Positions 8,872 to 19,971 of a stretch of 64,000 bases of DNA are shown here, in pieces. The first letter of the stretch is position 1. Every line of letters starts with the position of its first letter. The position numbers and the translations under genes are program-made. Under the pieces are notes generated by a model. The model was not told the DNA's origin. It did no database searches and was given only the letters and a program-made list of their open reading frames with translations. Source of the DNA: Romanomermis culicivorax (lineage: Eukaryota > Nematoda > Enoplea > Mermithida > Mermithidae); assembly GCA_963922205.1 (NCBI GenBank), contig CAWUHX010000015.1, forward strand, positions 1,240,001 through 1,304,000. Direction: 5' to 3'.

Positions 8872-11745
8872 GATTACAATGTTCGAAGATTAGTGCGTTC
8901 AACGGATATTTCAAATTATTTCACGTCGTTGTTCGGTGTGCCTCATGCGGCCATCGAAGAACCATTATTTTTGGCGCCCGAAAATTTGAAAGCATTTATT
9001 AGAGCGATAAACAATTCGAAGTTTCGAGGACGGATAGTCATAGCGTTGGATACAGAAAGTGGGAGGAAGCCAAAAACCCCAGGATCGAAGCCTAGCGACG
9101 CATTGCGACTTTTAACAATTTCAACCATGTGCGGAAAGAACTTCATAATCGATTTGAAATTTTGGGACAAAGAACATTTCCACAAAGTATATGGAACAAT
9201 ATTTCGCCGCGAAAACATCATCGTCGGTTTTCATATTCGAGAGGATATCACGTTAGTTTTGACCAAATTCGGATATTTGGATCAAGAAAAAGAACTAGTG
9301 CGGAAAAGACGGGACAACATAGATTATATTTTATCATGCTGCGTTTACGATTTGGAGATTGTGTTGGCAGAAATGAAGGACAAGCCGAAAGCCAGAATAG
9401 TCGGAATCAGCCCCGAAGGTCTCAATTTGAAAGCCCTCATGACGGAAATTTTGTTTTTATGGGCCGACGCCTTCAAGATTTCGTGGGGACAGTTGAGTTC
9501 CCTAGAGTTTCGACAGCTAATGGAGGCAGATAAGCTAAACATAGAACTTCTGAGATACGCGACGCTCGACGCGCGCGGGTCGCTTTTATGTTTTTTAGCG
9601 TTACTTCGATATGGATTCGCGAGCGATATTCAAAATTGCTTTCAATTGTACCCACACGACACAATGGAGCCGGAATTGATCTCCGATCTAGCACGAAGAT
9701 TCAGAGATACGTTCGAAGGTAGAATTGCCGATCCAGAGTGGAAAGGACCATATGGAGTGGAAGAAGTAACGGATAACACCAACGCGTTGTATTTCATGAT
9801 GCGTGGAGAAGCTATCGCGACGTATAAGTCGTCGGAAGAAATGGCGCCCGGGACTTTTCATTGTCCTCCGCATTTCTCCAATACCGATATTGAGCCACAG
9901 CCAGTACCCAACGGTTGGTTCCCGTGGATAGAAAGAAAAGTGAAAGCGTCAAGGAAAAGAAAAGATACTGACGGTTCCGAAGAAGCACCGGCAAACGATT
10001 GGGATTTAGAGGATATCCTGGCGGCACGACATTTCGGACGGCCAATTGAACCCCGGGAAATGGAAATGAAAAAAGGAAAATGGCCTAAGGATGTGGTCCA
10101 GTTCACTAATGTTATACGAGAACAAGTTTCGGCACTCAAAGATCATTATCACTCCAAAATCAACCGATCAATCGTCCCCATAGTCAAAGAGTTGTACGAG
10201 AAAAACGTAAACCCGATCATTTACTTCTTGTGGCCTCACTCGGCGCAAGAGTGGAAATCCTGGGTTCCTGGATTCACGTCTGGTATGTGGGCCTCTGTGT
10301 GGAGAACCGAACAGGAACGGATTGAATTCATGAAGTGGATGGGCCAGGATCTTTTGAACGACAAAATTACCGATCAAATGGAGCAGATGATGGAACGGTA
10401 TCCGAAGATACGTACGCAGAAATCCATCCAGAACACTTTTTGCGTACTACCTATAAGATGGATACCGCGATCCTGCAAAGAACCTATCCAAGAAATAAAG
10501 ACCAATTTGCGCGATAATTCTATTTATCATATGAATTGTAACTTTTATAACTTGTTTCATTTTCTGAATATCCATGCCGCGAGTCAGAACCTCATTTATT
10601 GGAATGTTTCCGCGTCCATATTCGAGGCTAAGGACCTATGGGCCCCTAGCACCTCTGCGACTTTTAAATCTGTAAATAAGTGGGACGATTCAGATCTGAT
10701 TCCGCAAGTAGAAGTTGTGGTTCCCGCTAGCCAGGGCCCTATGGAAGAAACTTCGAAGGAGCAGACTGTAACAGTACCCTCTACTATAGATAATTCGAAT
10801 GTTTCAGGTACCGAGATGGAGCAAGAGAAACCCGTAGTTGTGGTCATCACGGATCCCCCTATCGCCAGTACACCCGCTGAGGGGAGTACAGGTGTTGAAG
10901 AGGAGGAGAAACTCATGGAAATAGTCGAAACTGAAAAAGAAACCCAACCCGATTTGGAGAAATTAACCGACCAGATAAAGGAAATGAAAGAAAAAATAGA
11001 AGTTTTGGAAAAAGAAAAATACGGCAAGGCCGCAATCGAATTGGCAAAGCAATTAGAAGATGTCAATCCCGAGGAAGAAGAAACGAGCGAAGAACCCTAC
11101 GTGGAGGTGGTATCAGAGATTGGTAGCGATGACGAAGAAATTACGGATAACATTTTGCCCACGCCGCCGGTTTATGCAAAAGCCGGTGGGCAAAATGTAG
11201 AGAATATCAAGAATCCGGGCAAATTTGCTAAGGTGATGCAATCGAAAAGACAGGCTACAGAGAAACGGATAGGTCGTGAAGAAAATAAAGCCGAACTGGA
11301 CAAAGTAAAGAGCGGACAGTTTCAACAGCCAGCCGGAAATCCAAATGATAGAGTGAAATATCGACGAGGCCTCGGGAAACGGGGACAAGTTCTTAACAAG
11401 GCGTTGAAGGAAGGAAAGTACGTCGTCGATTTCCAGTATGGGAGAGTATCTCTGTCAAACCCATGTGTCCAGAAGTATCTCGCGCACATGGACCCTACTT
11501 TAGACGAAGAGGTAGCTCTAATGGCGACGGATTTGATAAACCGTGTGTACGACGAAGCAGGGATCGAAATTGAAACTATACGATATTACGAACTACAGTT
11601 TCACGTTCTACAGGCGAATTTGCCAGAAAAATTGTGGAGTATTTTCGAGCTTCAATTAACGGAATGGAGTACTACACGGTCTGCGGAGAAAGCTTATGAA
11701 GCCGCCGTATGGGCCTGCGCGTGTCTATTTATGAAATTGTCCTGA
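8872..11745 (+). CDS. Accessory ORF3 with DEDDy 3'-5' exonuclease domain
   Basis: The frame is open from 8872 to a TGA at 11743-11745. Numbering from the GTG at 8893 gives 950 residues. Residues about 45-245 look like an RNase D/WRN/EXD2-type 3'-5' exonuclease. Motif I is ALDTES (D53, E55), motif II GFHIREDI (D118) and motif III YATLDARGSLL (Y222, D226), giving a full D-E-D-D set plus Tyr. VYDLEIVLAEM and GLNLKAL sit between them as in the family. The middle part is charged, with a probable coiled coil at about 690-735, and the C-terminal 120 residues are compact and unrecognised. No signal peptide or membrane segment is seen, so it is not an obvious envelope protein. There is no in-frame ATG before motif I: the ATG at 8879 is one base out of frame, implying splicing, unusual initiation or a single-base lesion. 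Confidence 0.85.
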   Translation, partial: DYNVRRLVRSTDISNYFTSLFGVPHAAIEEPLFLAPENLKAFIRAINNSKFRGRIVIALDTESGRKPKTPGSKPSDALRLLTISTMCGKNFIIDLKFWDKEHFHKVYGTIFRRENIIVGFHIREDITLVLTKFGYLDQEKELVRKRRDNIDYILSCCVYDLEIVLAEMKDKPKARIVGISPEGLNLKALMTEILFLWADAFKISWGQLSSLEFRQLMEADKLNIELLRYATLDARGSLLCFLALLRYGFASDIQNCFQLYPHDTMEPELISDLARRFRDTFEGRIADPEWKGPYGVEEVTDNTNALYFMMRGEAIATYKSSEEMAPGTFHCPPHFSNTDIEPQPVPNGWFPWIERKVKASRKRKDTDGSEEAPANDWDLEDILAARHFGRPIEPREMEMKKGKWPKDVVQFTNVIREQVSALKDHYHSKINRSIVPIVKELYEKNVNPIIYFLWPHSAQEWKSWVPGFTSGMWASVWRTEQERIEFMKWMGQDLLNDKITDQMEQMMERYPKIRTQKSIQNTFCVLPIRWIPRSCKEPIQEIKTNLRDNSIYHMNCNFYNLFHFLNIHAASQNLIYWNVSASIFEAKDLWAPSTSATFKSVNKWDDSDLIPQVEVVVPASQGPMEETSKEQTVTVPSTIDNSNVSGTEMEQEKPVVVVITDPPIASTPAEGSTGVEEEEKLMEIVETEKETQPDLEKLTDQIKEMKEKIEVLEKEKYGKAAIELAKQLEDVNPEEEETSEEPYVEVVSEIGSDDEEITDNILPTPPVYAKAGGQNVENIKNPGKFAKVMQSKRQATEKRIGREENKAELDKVKSGQFQQPAGNPNDRVKYRRGLGKRGQVLNKALKEGKYVVDFQYGRVSLSNPCVQKYLAHMDPTLDEEVALMATDLINRVYDEAGIEIETIRYYELQFHVLQANLPEKLWSIFELQLTEWSTTRSAEKAYEAAVWACACLFMKLS

Positions 11746-12945
11746 TTGGGCAGGATTCCACAAAATTTCGCTGGATTCCATTACCAAGCCCATGCGTATG
11801 TTACGATGAAATTGCGTCGCGAGTTCAACGCTAGGCAAGGAGGAGCAGGGAGCAATTTTCATAGGTTATACTCCTCATGTCAGGCAAAGGCAGCGGGGTT
11901 AGCTTATACGATTGCCAAAGCCGTGCTTCAAGACAAGAAAGACCCCGAACCGAAATATGCGAACATACAAGTTTGGAAAAAAGAAACAGACAATACGGAC
12001 CCCAGAATACGGTTTTGGGAAGTTATCGATCGAAAGAAGGCTCACGATATATTGGAAGTTCAAAAAGCATTGAAGAAAAGAGTGGGATACCGAGTCAAGC
12101 ATGCCCACGCTAGGCCTGCGACCAGTAAGGTATCCAAAAGATGGAGTAGAAAGGAAAGTGATACGCAAAGAACGGAGAAATCGAAAACGCCGGAAAACGA
12201 CAGAAAAAGAAGGCACGAAAGTCGACACAGAGACGAAAGTCGTCACGAGAAGTCGATGTCGCGAGAAAAGAAACGCAAGGAAGCTGAAGAAGAAAGTTGG
12301 CGCAAGGAGATCGATGACTACGAAAAGAAATACGAAAGGAAGGAAAGAGAAAAGAGAGAAGCGGCAGAACGTAAAGATAGTAGAGAGTCTCGAAGTAGAA
12401 AAAGAACAGCCGCATATTACCAACACGATGATAGAGTGGACGTGTCCTACTCCAGTCGAAGGACTTCACTGGACAGGTCTAGGGCCACCGAAACAACTCA
12501 GCAAGGAGTGTCAATGGCCGATCCAAACGCGATGATGCAAGCCCAGCAGCAGCAGTTACCTTATTTACCGCCGAATTATCCGGGATTGCCGATGGTGGGT
12601 GTTGATTGTATAAACCGCCCTCTTTTTTCAGGACAATTATTCCCGAATACAATGGTGCCGCCGCCGGCACAGTTTCAAGTCCCGCAGTTTCCGGTGATGC
12701 AATTCCAGGCCGGGCAACCCCAATTTTACCACCAGTTCTTAGTTCCGCCGGGAATGCAGATGCCTCCGCCTACAATGATTCCGCCGGTGCGTAATGTGCA
12801 AACCGAGGAAAGGATGGACATCCCGGGGACGTCGACGAGTACGAGACCGCCGTCGACCGAAAATCCCGATTATATTTCGCCGCTTAAACGGGAAACCGGT
12901 ATTGGTCAACCGGGACGTGACCATAGCGGTCATAGAAGGAAGTAA
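11746..12945 (+). CDS. Accessory ORF4, RS/RE-rich then proline-rich, same frame as ORF3
   Basis: 399 residues following the ORF3 stop directly, in the same frame and with no start codon of its own at the junction. It therefore looks like the C-terminal part of one long ORF3+4 product interrupted by one TGA. Residues 1-125 are compact (YQAHAYVTMKLRREFNAR). About 130-225 is very basic and rich in RE/RS/KR pairs, like SR-type nuclear RNA-binding tails. About 250-350 is rich in Q, P and M (QQQQLPYLPPNYPGLPM). The TGA could be a CGA-to-TGA mutation or a read-through stop. No family is recognised. Nuclear or RNA binding is inferred from composition only. Confidence 0.7.
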   Translation: MGRIPQNFAGFHYQAHAYVTMKLRREFNARQGGAGSNFHRLYSSCQAKAAGLAYTIAKAVLQDKKDPEPKYANIQVWKKETDNTDPRIRFWEVIDRKKAHDILEVQKALKKRVGYRVKHAHARPATSKVSKRWSRKESDTQRTEKSKTPENDRKRRHESRHRDESRHEKSMSREKKRKEAEEESWRKEIDDYEKKYERKEREKREAAERKDSRESRSRKRTAAYYQHDDRVDVSYSSRRTSLDRSRATETTQQGVSMADPNAMMQAQQQQLPYLPPNYPGLPMVGVDCINRPLFSGQLFPNTMVPPPAQFQVPQFPVMQFQAGQPQFYHQFLVPPGMQMPPPTMIPPVRNVQTEERMDIPGTSTSTRPPSTENPDYISPLKRETGIGQPGRDHSGHRRK

Positions 12946-14097
12946 ATTTTTTATGTTTCAGATGACCCCGCTCTCCGTGAGGTCATTATAAAGATAATTA
13001 TTTCGTTCTGTAAAATTTTGTCGATATTTCAAAAGCTACCTATTTTTTCCGTTTTGAGCGTCTGTACTACAAAATCGAAACCGGTTGTGCCACCTTTTTA
13101 TGCCTTAAAGTTGCCTCCTGTACTAATCTCAAATTGTTTCATTTATTTTTTCGTTTGTGTTTTGTTCGAGATCTGCACGGGAATACATCGTATTTCTTTT
13201 TTTTGTGAATCTGGAAATTATTGAGCAATTTTTTGTATTTTCTTAAAATCTCGGGTATTTTGTTCCTTTCCGACAAAAGTCACCAACTGGCATCGCCCAA
13301 GGATAGCAGGCTTTGCGCTGCCATTTTCATATTTTTTCCATCTTTTTTCCAAAACACATTTTCATTCTAAAATTTTTTCGTGGCACAGACCGTGTTATGG
13401 GTTTAAGTTTACCTCTTAATAAGGCAAATTCACTTTAGCATTAAATACCATAAACATTTTTGGTTCAAAATCTAGACAGCCAAAGGGCCAGAGGATTTGG
13501 TTTTTCAGGCATCCTTTCTCCCTGGGGGCAGATAATACCAAAGGCGTTGGGGGGGCCAGTGTCCGGCCAAGGGGCCAGAGGAGCAACGGCGGCGGAATTT
13601 GGAAAGTCTTGCGGGCTCTCCACGAGCAACAACCCCCCCTCCGGAGAGGACGGAGACGAATGCCACAATCCGTGATGGAGGAGCCGCCGATACGAAATAA
13701 ATCGACGGCAGTGGGGAGCAGCCCACAACCTAACTCGGGCACCGCGGGGGTCGCCGCCGATTAAACGTTTTTATTTTTATTTTGATCGAAATTCGGCCTG
13801 AGTGCCGCGAACGCTATTCGTTCGAACATTTTTTATTCTTTTATTTGGGACCACGAGCCCACGGGGCATTTTATTAGCGAACTTTTTAGCGTCGGGTAGC
13901 ATCCGGCGCAATTGGCCCAAAGGTGTAACGATACCGTTCGATACGGACATTTTATTTTTTTTTGTTTATAATTGCGTCAACGGCGCGTAGCGTCGTTGGT
14001 TGGAACATTGGAGGCGTCGATCGTCGGCGTCGAGGGTCTGGGGCCCTTGGGGGACCTCCTGACTTTTCCCTTCGCTGGCGGGAAAAGTCTTGCCTTT
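12946..14097 (+). other. 3' untranslated internal region of the retrotransposon
   Basis: About 1.15 kb between the last ORF and the polypurine tract. The first 450 bp are T-rich. From about 13480 the sequence turns GC-rich with G/C runs (GGGGGGCC near 13550). Open frames here are short, lie on both strands and have no domain. It may hold packaging, export or terminal-repeat control signals, but nothing specific can be named. Confidence 0.5.
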
Positions 14098-14109
14098 GGG
14101 GGGGAGGGA
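14098..14109 (+). other. Polypurine tract
   Basis: A run of seven G followed by AGGGA abuts the first base of the 3' LTR. This is the expected position and composition for the plus-strand primer of an LTR retrotransposon. Confidence 0.85.
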
Positions 14110-14943
14110 TGTCAGAGGGTCAATTCCTCTGACCTTTGGTCCTCTAATTACATCATTTCATTTTCTAAAGCTTCTTTATTGCTAAAGTGTTTTCAGTTAT
14201 TCTCAGGTAAACAAACCGATAAAACGGTTTGTGTCACTCATATTTTTGGTCTAAAATAAACAAATGGTTGGCGCAAATGTTTTGCATATCACTTGCAGGT
14301 CGATGTTAGACGCGCGCCAGCGTTTTTATTCATTCTCGTTTTTCTTATTATTATTATTGTGAAAAAACATTCTCGTCTGGAGATTCGCCTCTCCCTTGTG
14401 TATTATTGGCGTCTGCACCGTAGCATCTGGACGCTGTGTTATTTTGGACGGTGGTGACGAAGGAGAGGATCGTCGTTTTGTTCATTTGTATTTCGTGATA
14501 CGCGCCGCGGGCGAATTTGAGGAATAACGCGGCCTGAGACGTTTTCGACGTTCCATTTTGAAGAGAGAAATCAGTGAGTGGTTGTGTGAGTTAGTTCACT
14601 TACTTTCGGTAGAGTTTCAGCTTAGGCCGTGGCCTGAGAGATCCCATTGGCCCTGTAGCTCGCTGCTCAGGGACAAATTGGAAGGATCAGTTGACTAGGG
14701 AGGTTGTTGGCGTCAGTGTTTATATTTTCGGCACTCTGCACCTTTGTTTCGTACTTACATTCCTCATTGTATTTCACTACCTGTTGTGTTTTGCTCACTA
14801 ATAAACGTTCACGTACCTCAAGTCTCAACTCACTGCAGTAGGAGTGAAATTAGTACCGGGTTAGCGTCAGGGGCCGTACCAGATTGGATCTCCCAAGAAC
14901 CGCAGGTAGGCAGCCGAGGGCATACGAGAACATTAATACGACA
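14110..14943 (+). repeat. 3' LTR (834 bp)
   Basis: Same ends and length as the 5' LTR. Differences concentrate in the part corresponding to about 1495-1790 of the 5' copy, including TTCATTCTCG against TTCTTCTTAG and different spacing around the GGACGCTGTG block. The distal 300 bp are almost identical. The next bases, TATAAACG, do not match the bases before the 5' LTR. Confidence 0.95.
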
Positions 14944-15712
14944 TATAAACGTGACACGAGTGTATTTTGTTATAAATTGAGCTAAACAACACCAAACAAG
15001 ACTAGTAAGCAATGGATGTGTTGACAGGAATAACTCTAATTTGAAAATTTAGTTAAAAGATGTGTACACACCAGTCCATGAGACAATATGGAATTATGGT
15101 GATTGAAGCATAATATGTTTCACAGTTTTTATATTCAAAGATGCCTCCTAAATATTAATCGGCATAACAGAAAATATGCCAATAGGGTTGAATGTCAAGG
15201 CTTCCTCATGAAGCCATCTGGGGGCTGATCACTATGCAAAAAATTCAATAACTAATGTTTTGAAATAGTATTTACTGTGCATAAAATAAATATTTCTGCA
15301 CAACATATTTGAAAAAGTGAGTTACCGGGGTTATCAATGATTTTTGTACATGTTCAATAATTCATCATGTACGCAAATTTGATTCATTATCTTCAAAGCA
15401 TTATTTTGAAAAAAAATTTGTTTATCTGAAAATTTCAGCTCTGAATGGATTGGGAAAGACGAAAAATTCTTACTTCTTTCTTATATTACCTTCTTCATAA
15501 AAAGTGAAATTAAAGTAGATGCTCAAAACTGTGCAACTGTCAAAGCTGAGATTCCAAAAACCCTGAAGGTGTCAGAATGTTGCAAAATCAAAAAAAAGAC
15601 ATACCACATTTGTTTATCAAAATCAAATAAACCCTAAAATAAATGGTAGCTGCCAACAAATGGTGCAATTTTGACCACATATATCTTCAATGTGGATTGA
15701 ATCATCAGATAT

Positions 15713-16053
15713 ATTTGCATGTTTTAAAGAAAATAACAGGCCCGAAGAAGAAAAATATTAATAACCGGAAAAGGATATGCTCATGCAGTAAGAAAAATAG
15801 AATTCAGAAATGGTTCTCAATGACAATAATCTTTGAAGAGAATATGATTAAAATTTGATTGATTTGTTTTCTAATTCATTTGCATGTTTCGAGGAAAATA
15901 ACAAACCCCATGATGAAAAATAATTATTACCTGAATGGAATTTGCTCATGCAGTAAGAAAAATAGAATCCATAAATAGTTCTCAATGGTGATAATCTTGA
16001 ATGAGGATATGATGAAAATTTGATTGATTTGTTTTCTAATTTGAATTACATGT
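15713..16053 (+). repeat. Tandem duplication, two units of about 165 bp
   Basis: ATTTGCATGTTT followed by an AAATAACA segment begins at 15713 and again at 15878. Both units share the GCTCATGCAGTAAGAAAAAT block and end in AAAATTTGATTGATTTG. The units differ at many sites, so the duplication is old. Confidence 0.8.
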
Positions 16054-17681
16054 ATAAGTTTGATGATAAAACGATACTTGTTGATCTTCTACTTGAGAGT
16101 ATAAAAGTAAGATGGAATTAAGTGCACAAATACAAGAAAACCCACTGACACCCTGTGATATATGCTGCACCAAATTAACTTAAAAAAAATTAATAGTCAG
16201 TGTTTATTTCGTTACTTACTATATCAAGGGGAATCATGTAGAGCAGTGCATGAACCTATTTCTGGTTTCAGATATTTGAAATGCAGAAAGCTTTTGTGAA
16301 ACATCATAATCTACTGATAAAGTATATTATTATATTCAGAATGATAGGAAGGAAGAAGAACTTTACAAATAGAAAATGCAAAGATATGCCTCAGGCAGTA
16401 TCCTAAATGAAACTGATGGAGTCTAACGTCATTAAAATCACAGGAAACAAGTGTCATCAAAATCATAAAGAACATAGACGTCGTAGAAATGATTGAAACC
16501 TCACTTCTGATATCACTATGATTTCATCATTTTTCAGTGACATGAAGATGAAGAATTTTGCACAATCTCTTCCCTTGTTTATTGTTTCTTTTTTAATCAT
16601 ATCTAAACCATTTTTCACATCAGAGGTACGTTACAAGTGTAACTCACATTGTTTCTGTGACTTCCTTCCACATTTATAGGAATTTATAATGTTGACTTGT
16701 TTTGCAGTAAAATAACATATTTTACTTTTTTTCAGTTGAATATTGTGGGTTTATATAGGTTAGGACTTGGTATGCTGTGGAAATCAAAGTTACATACCAG
16801 AGAATTATACATGAAATTTGTTACTTGAATACGGGAGCAGTCTAGCAGACAATGGTGAAGAATATACTATGTTTTAGAGAGTTGGCTGCCTGTGTGTCTC
16901 TATTGAGCATCATGTAACTGCATTTCCCAGAAATCAATACTTCAGAGGTACTGTGACCTAATGATTTTTTTGGTGGTTTAATGTAGTCAACATGATTTCA
17001 AATATCGTACATAACAGTGTTTAGTATTTCAAGTTTGAAATCAATGTGGTGGAGAATATTGGGTGAGGACTTGGGCGGGACTCCATTGATAGGCATTAAA
17101 GTGTTGTGTTTTAGCCTTAGAAATTTTCTGGGTTAAGACACTGAGAGTCTAGTGGGAGAATTACTTGTCTATTCATTGTAGTTAAGGGTGTGGTCAGCAC
17201 TGTTGCATATTCATTTGTACAAACCCAAAGGTTGCATCTATTCTCATAGTTCCATTTGTACCTAAAAGTCATGAAGAGTCAATGGGATACCTAATTACTC
17301 AGATCAGTGTCCACAAACTGATCATCACACTTCAGAATGTCACAGATTTTGGGTATGATTGCCAATGATTGATGGAGCAAGGATGACCTGAATAAGCCTA
17401 ATAAAATAAAACAACAGGCACAAATCTTTCAGCACAACATACCAGGACTTTTACGTCAACTTTATTTGTTTGACACTCTCAGAAATAAATTTTCGAATTT
17501 AAGCTCCAGTTCAGGGTGCACAAACTTTATTTTATTCTATAATTGAGAATTATGGCAGATTTGGAAATTTTTAAAACTCTACATCGATAAAATCTGAAAT
17601 TTAATGAACACTCAAGTTTTGAAGAGTTCCAAAATTAGGTGGAGCTTAGTTTTTTGAGATTAAAATCTTCAGCACTATAAG

Positions 17682-17769
17682 GAGTTTGTTATCATTGAGA
17701 ATCAAATCTCTGAGCAACAAATCTAATGAGTTTGTTATCATTGAGAATAAAATCTCTGAGCAACAAACT
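17682..17769 (+). repeat. Tandem duplication, 46 bp unit twice
   Basis: GAGTTTGTTATCATTGAGAA starts at 17682 and at 17728 and is followed both times by an AATCTCTGAGCAACAAA segment. The copies are almost identical, so this is a recent local duplication in noncoding DNA. Confidence 0.85.
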
Positions 17770-19777
17770 TAAAAAAATCCGGCATTATAAATTGGAAAAA
17801 CTGAAATTCCAAAAAATTTGGAATTTAAAAAAACAGATTTTAAGGAAAAATTAAAGGGACAAGAATTCAAATCTTAAAAACTCAAATTCTATTGAAATAA
17901 CTGTTCTGAAATTCTTGAAATCCTAATGTCAGGGGCAAGAAAAGGAAATTCTACAAATTTTTGAAATTCTCTAAATGGATATTAAGAAACTTATTGACAT
18001 TAAAAAAGTGGAAATTTTCTAATATTTCAAAAGCGCTTGTTTCACAACAGATTTTCTGAAATATTTACTTCTATTTTGAGAAATTTGAACTGTTATTTTG
18101 ACAAAATGTTTTGACCATAGAAGTTTTAATATTGTTCTCCTATAACTCAAGACCTTTTAAATAATAAGGCCCACTAATTACAAAATGACCATGAACATGA
18201 AAATGACCAGAAACACTTATATCAGGACTCATTTTCTTACATTTGTTTATATTTCGATAAATTTGAAATGTTATTCCAACAAAATTTTGCAACTTTAGAA
18301 AGTATATTATGTTTTTATTGTAGAGGAAATTACACATTGTCTGACTAAACTCATGGCTGGTTTAACTAGCAAGGTGCACATTTTCTCATATCTGTATCTT
18401 CCGGTCATTTCTTGAGGCAAAGATTTTTAGCCCAGGCAGCCATTAGTTGATCAAAAAATTACAAAATGACAGTTTTGTATTTGTCTTTCTCGAGCCTGAG
18501 TTTTAGAAACTTCATAAAGCCTGGAATAAACATCTTCATGTTCATGTGAACCCTATGCAGAGAACAGGCATGAAGGACATCATGTGTATAAGATTACTTC
18601 AGTCACCATGGTCTGTCAGAAACCAATGGCATGTGGATTTTTCAGGTTAAAAATTCACCCTCATGATCAAAGTTTCGCGTAGTCAATATGAAGGCTCTAT
18701 GTCTTTGCTCTAATATATTTGCAACTTGTATTTGAATTGGATTTAATGAGATTAGACGTAAATTTGATTACATCTTTTTTTCATGCAAAACATTTAATAA
18801 CATTTAATTCTATCACTGATATTTAATAATATTCAATAATGCTATATTCACATAAAAATATTCAATGTAATAAAGTTTGATCAATTTTTATTAACATTCA
18901 ACATTCAGTGAGGCTAGTATCAATAATGCTGGCAGGGTAATGATATACTGTCATTTTCACTATAAAAATGTTTCTTAGATTGTGAAAAAATAGGCGGTGA
19001 TTGCTTCAAAAGCTAGTTGATATTAAATGCACGTTTTTTTGACAAAATTTAATCTTGAGAAATCAGGCAGTGTGGGAAATATATTTTTTAGAAATCACTA
19101 GAAGCTATATAACTTGAAAACGCATGTGGATATTCTCAAACTTTTCTCCTTTGTTGTGATTGTCTAACACTATTCAGGTATGCAATTATGGTTGTGCATG
19201 CTGCACCATGCTTTGCTGTGTTTTGAAAAAGTAGATTGGACCAAAAACTAAATTTTGTTTTTATCATGCAGTGCAAAAATGCAACCTATAGTGAAAGTGA
19301 GTAGTGCAAATAAATTTCAGGGAAATAAAAGTTTTTCATTTTATTTTCAGGTGAGTCCTCCTGTTAAAACCCAAATTCTAAACAAAGGAACCCATTGCTG
19401 TAATAAGTCCCCATTCTTGACTGTTAAATCATTTCCTGGTATCATTGATGGTTCATCCAGTCCATAGGCTGCGAAAATCAACCCTTTTTTTAACCTTGGC
19501 CATGTCAGCCACATCCACTGTACTACTGATCGTTTTTAGAGCAGTTCCAGCTTTACAGAAAAAGCCTTATCATGGGTGGAGATTCCATGTCTGACCAATC
19601 AGTCTTTTAACAAAATGTCTATTGCATTTCTGCTGTATTCACAAAGGCAGATTAGCACTATTCTGAGGTACCAACTTCAATATTTATCCAGTAATGTTAT
19701 GTTTTGTGCAGCAAAATCTAATTACATGACGTTTTTACCCCAGTAAAACGCTAACCCACTCTAGTGAATAAGATTCT

Positions 19778-19971
19778 GTGCAGCCAGGAGTCTAACCTGG
19801 GTTACCAGCATTCCGGGCTGATGTCCTCACCACTAGACCACAACACCACGAGGTGAACCCAGATTAAGGTGCTCCCATAAGCTACGATTTTTCAGCGCAC
19901 AACTCCAATGCTTGGTGGTCGTGGACATCAGCTGGGAATGCTGGTAAGCCAGGTTCGACTCCTGGCTGCAC
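19778..19971. repeat. Palindromic element with tRNA-like ends, short copy
   Basis: The ends are perfect inverted repeats (GTGCAGCCAGGAGTC and its complement). Each arm, read inward to outward, resembles a tRNA: an A-box-like TGGTCTAGTGG on the left arm (minus strand), an anticodon-arm-like stem ATCAGC/GCTGGT with a 7-base loop, and a B-box-like GGTTCGACTCC (right arm, plus strand, near 19950). Between the arms lies a short spacer with CTCCAATGCTTGGTGG. It is a deletion form of the longer copy at 37196. Neither arm looks like an expressed tRNA gene; inference is a tRNA-derived foldback element. Confidence 0.75.

Larger units (their letters stand above)
1287..14943 (+). mobile_element. Ty3/gypsy-type LTR retrotransposon with extra exonuclease ORF
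   Basis: Complete element of 13,657 bp: 5' LTR, primer-binding site, gag, protease/RT/RNase H/integrase, two additional ORFs, a long 3' untranslated region, a G-rich polypurine tract and the 3' LTR. The RT-RNase H-integrase order and a GPY-type integrase tail place it in Ty3/gypsy. Three lesions or recoding points are visible: a -1 offset between gag and pol inside the protease, an out-of-frame ATG in front of the third ORF, and one in-frame TGA between the third and fourth ORFs. The bases next to the LTRs (ATCC before, TATA after) do not form a target-site duplication, so the copy may be recombinant. A solo LTR of the same family lies at 47159-47940. Confidence 0.95.

Noticed and set aside
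8872..12945. ORF3/ORF4 as a retroviral-type envelope gene
   Set aside because: The position fits, but there is no signal peptide, no membrane anchor and no furin-like site; the N-terminus is an exonuclease fold.
13416..13742. Overlapping open frames in the GC-rich part before the 3' LTR
   Set aside because: Several frames are open on both strands because of GC content; no start context or domain; the region fits a 3' untranslated part of the element.
19778..19971. Functional tRNA genes
   Set aside because: A- and B-box-like parts are present, but the loops deviate from tRNA rules (position 33 is not U), the arms form a palindrome and the copies are dispersed.
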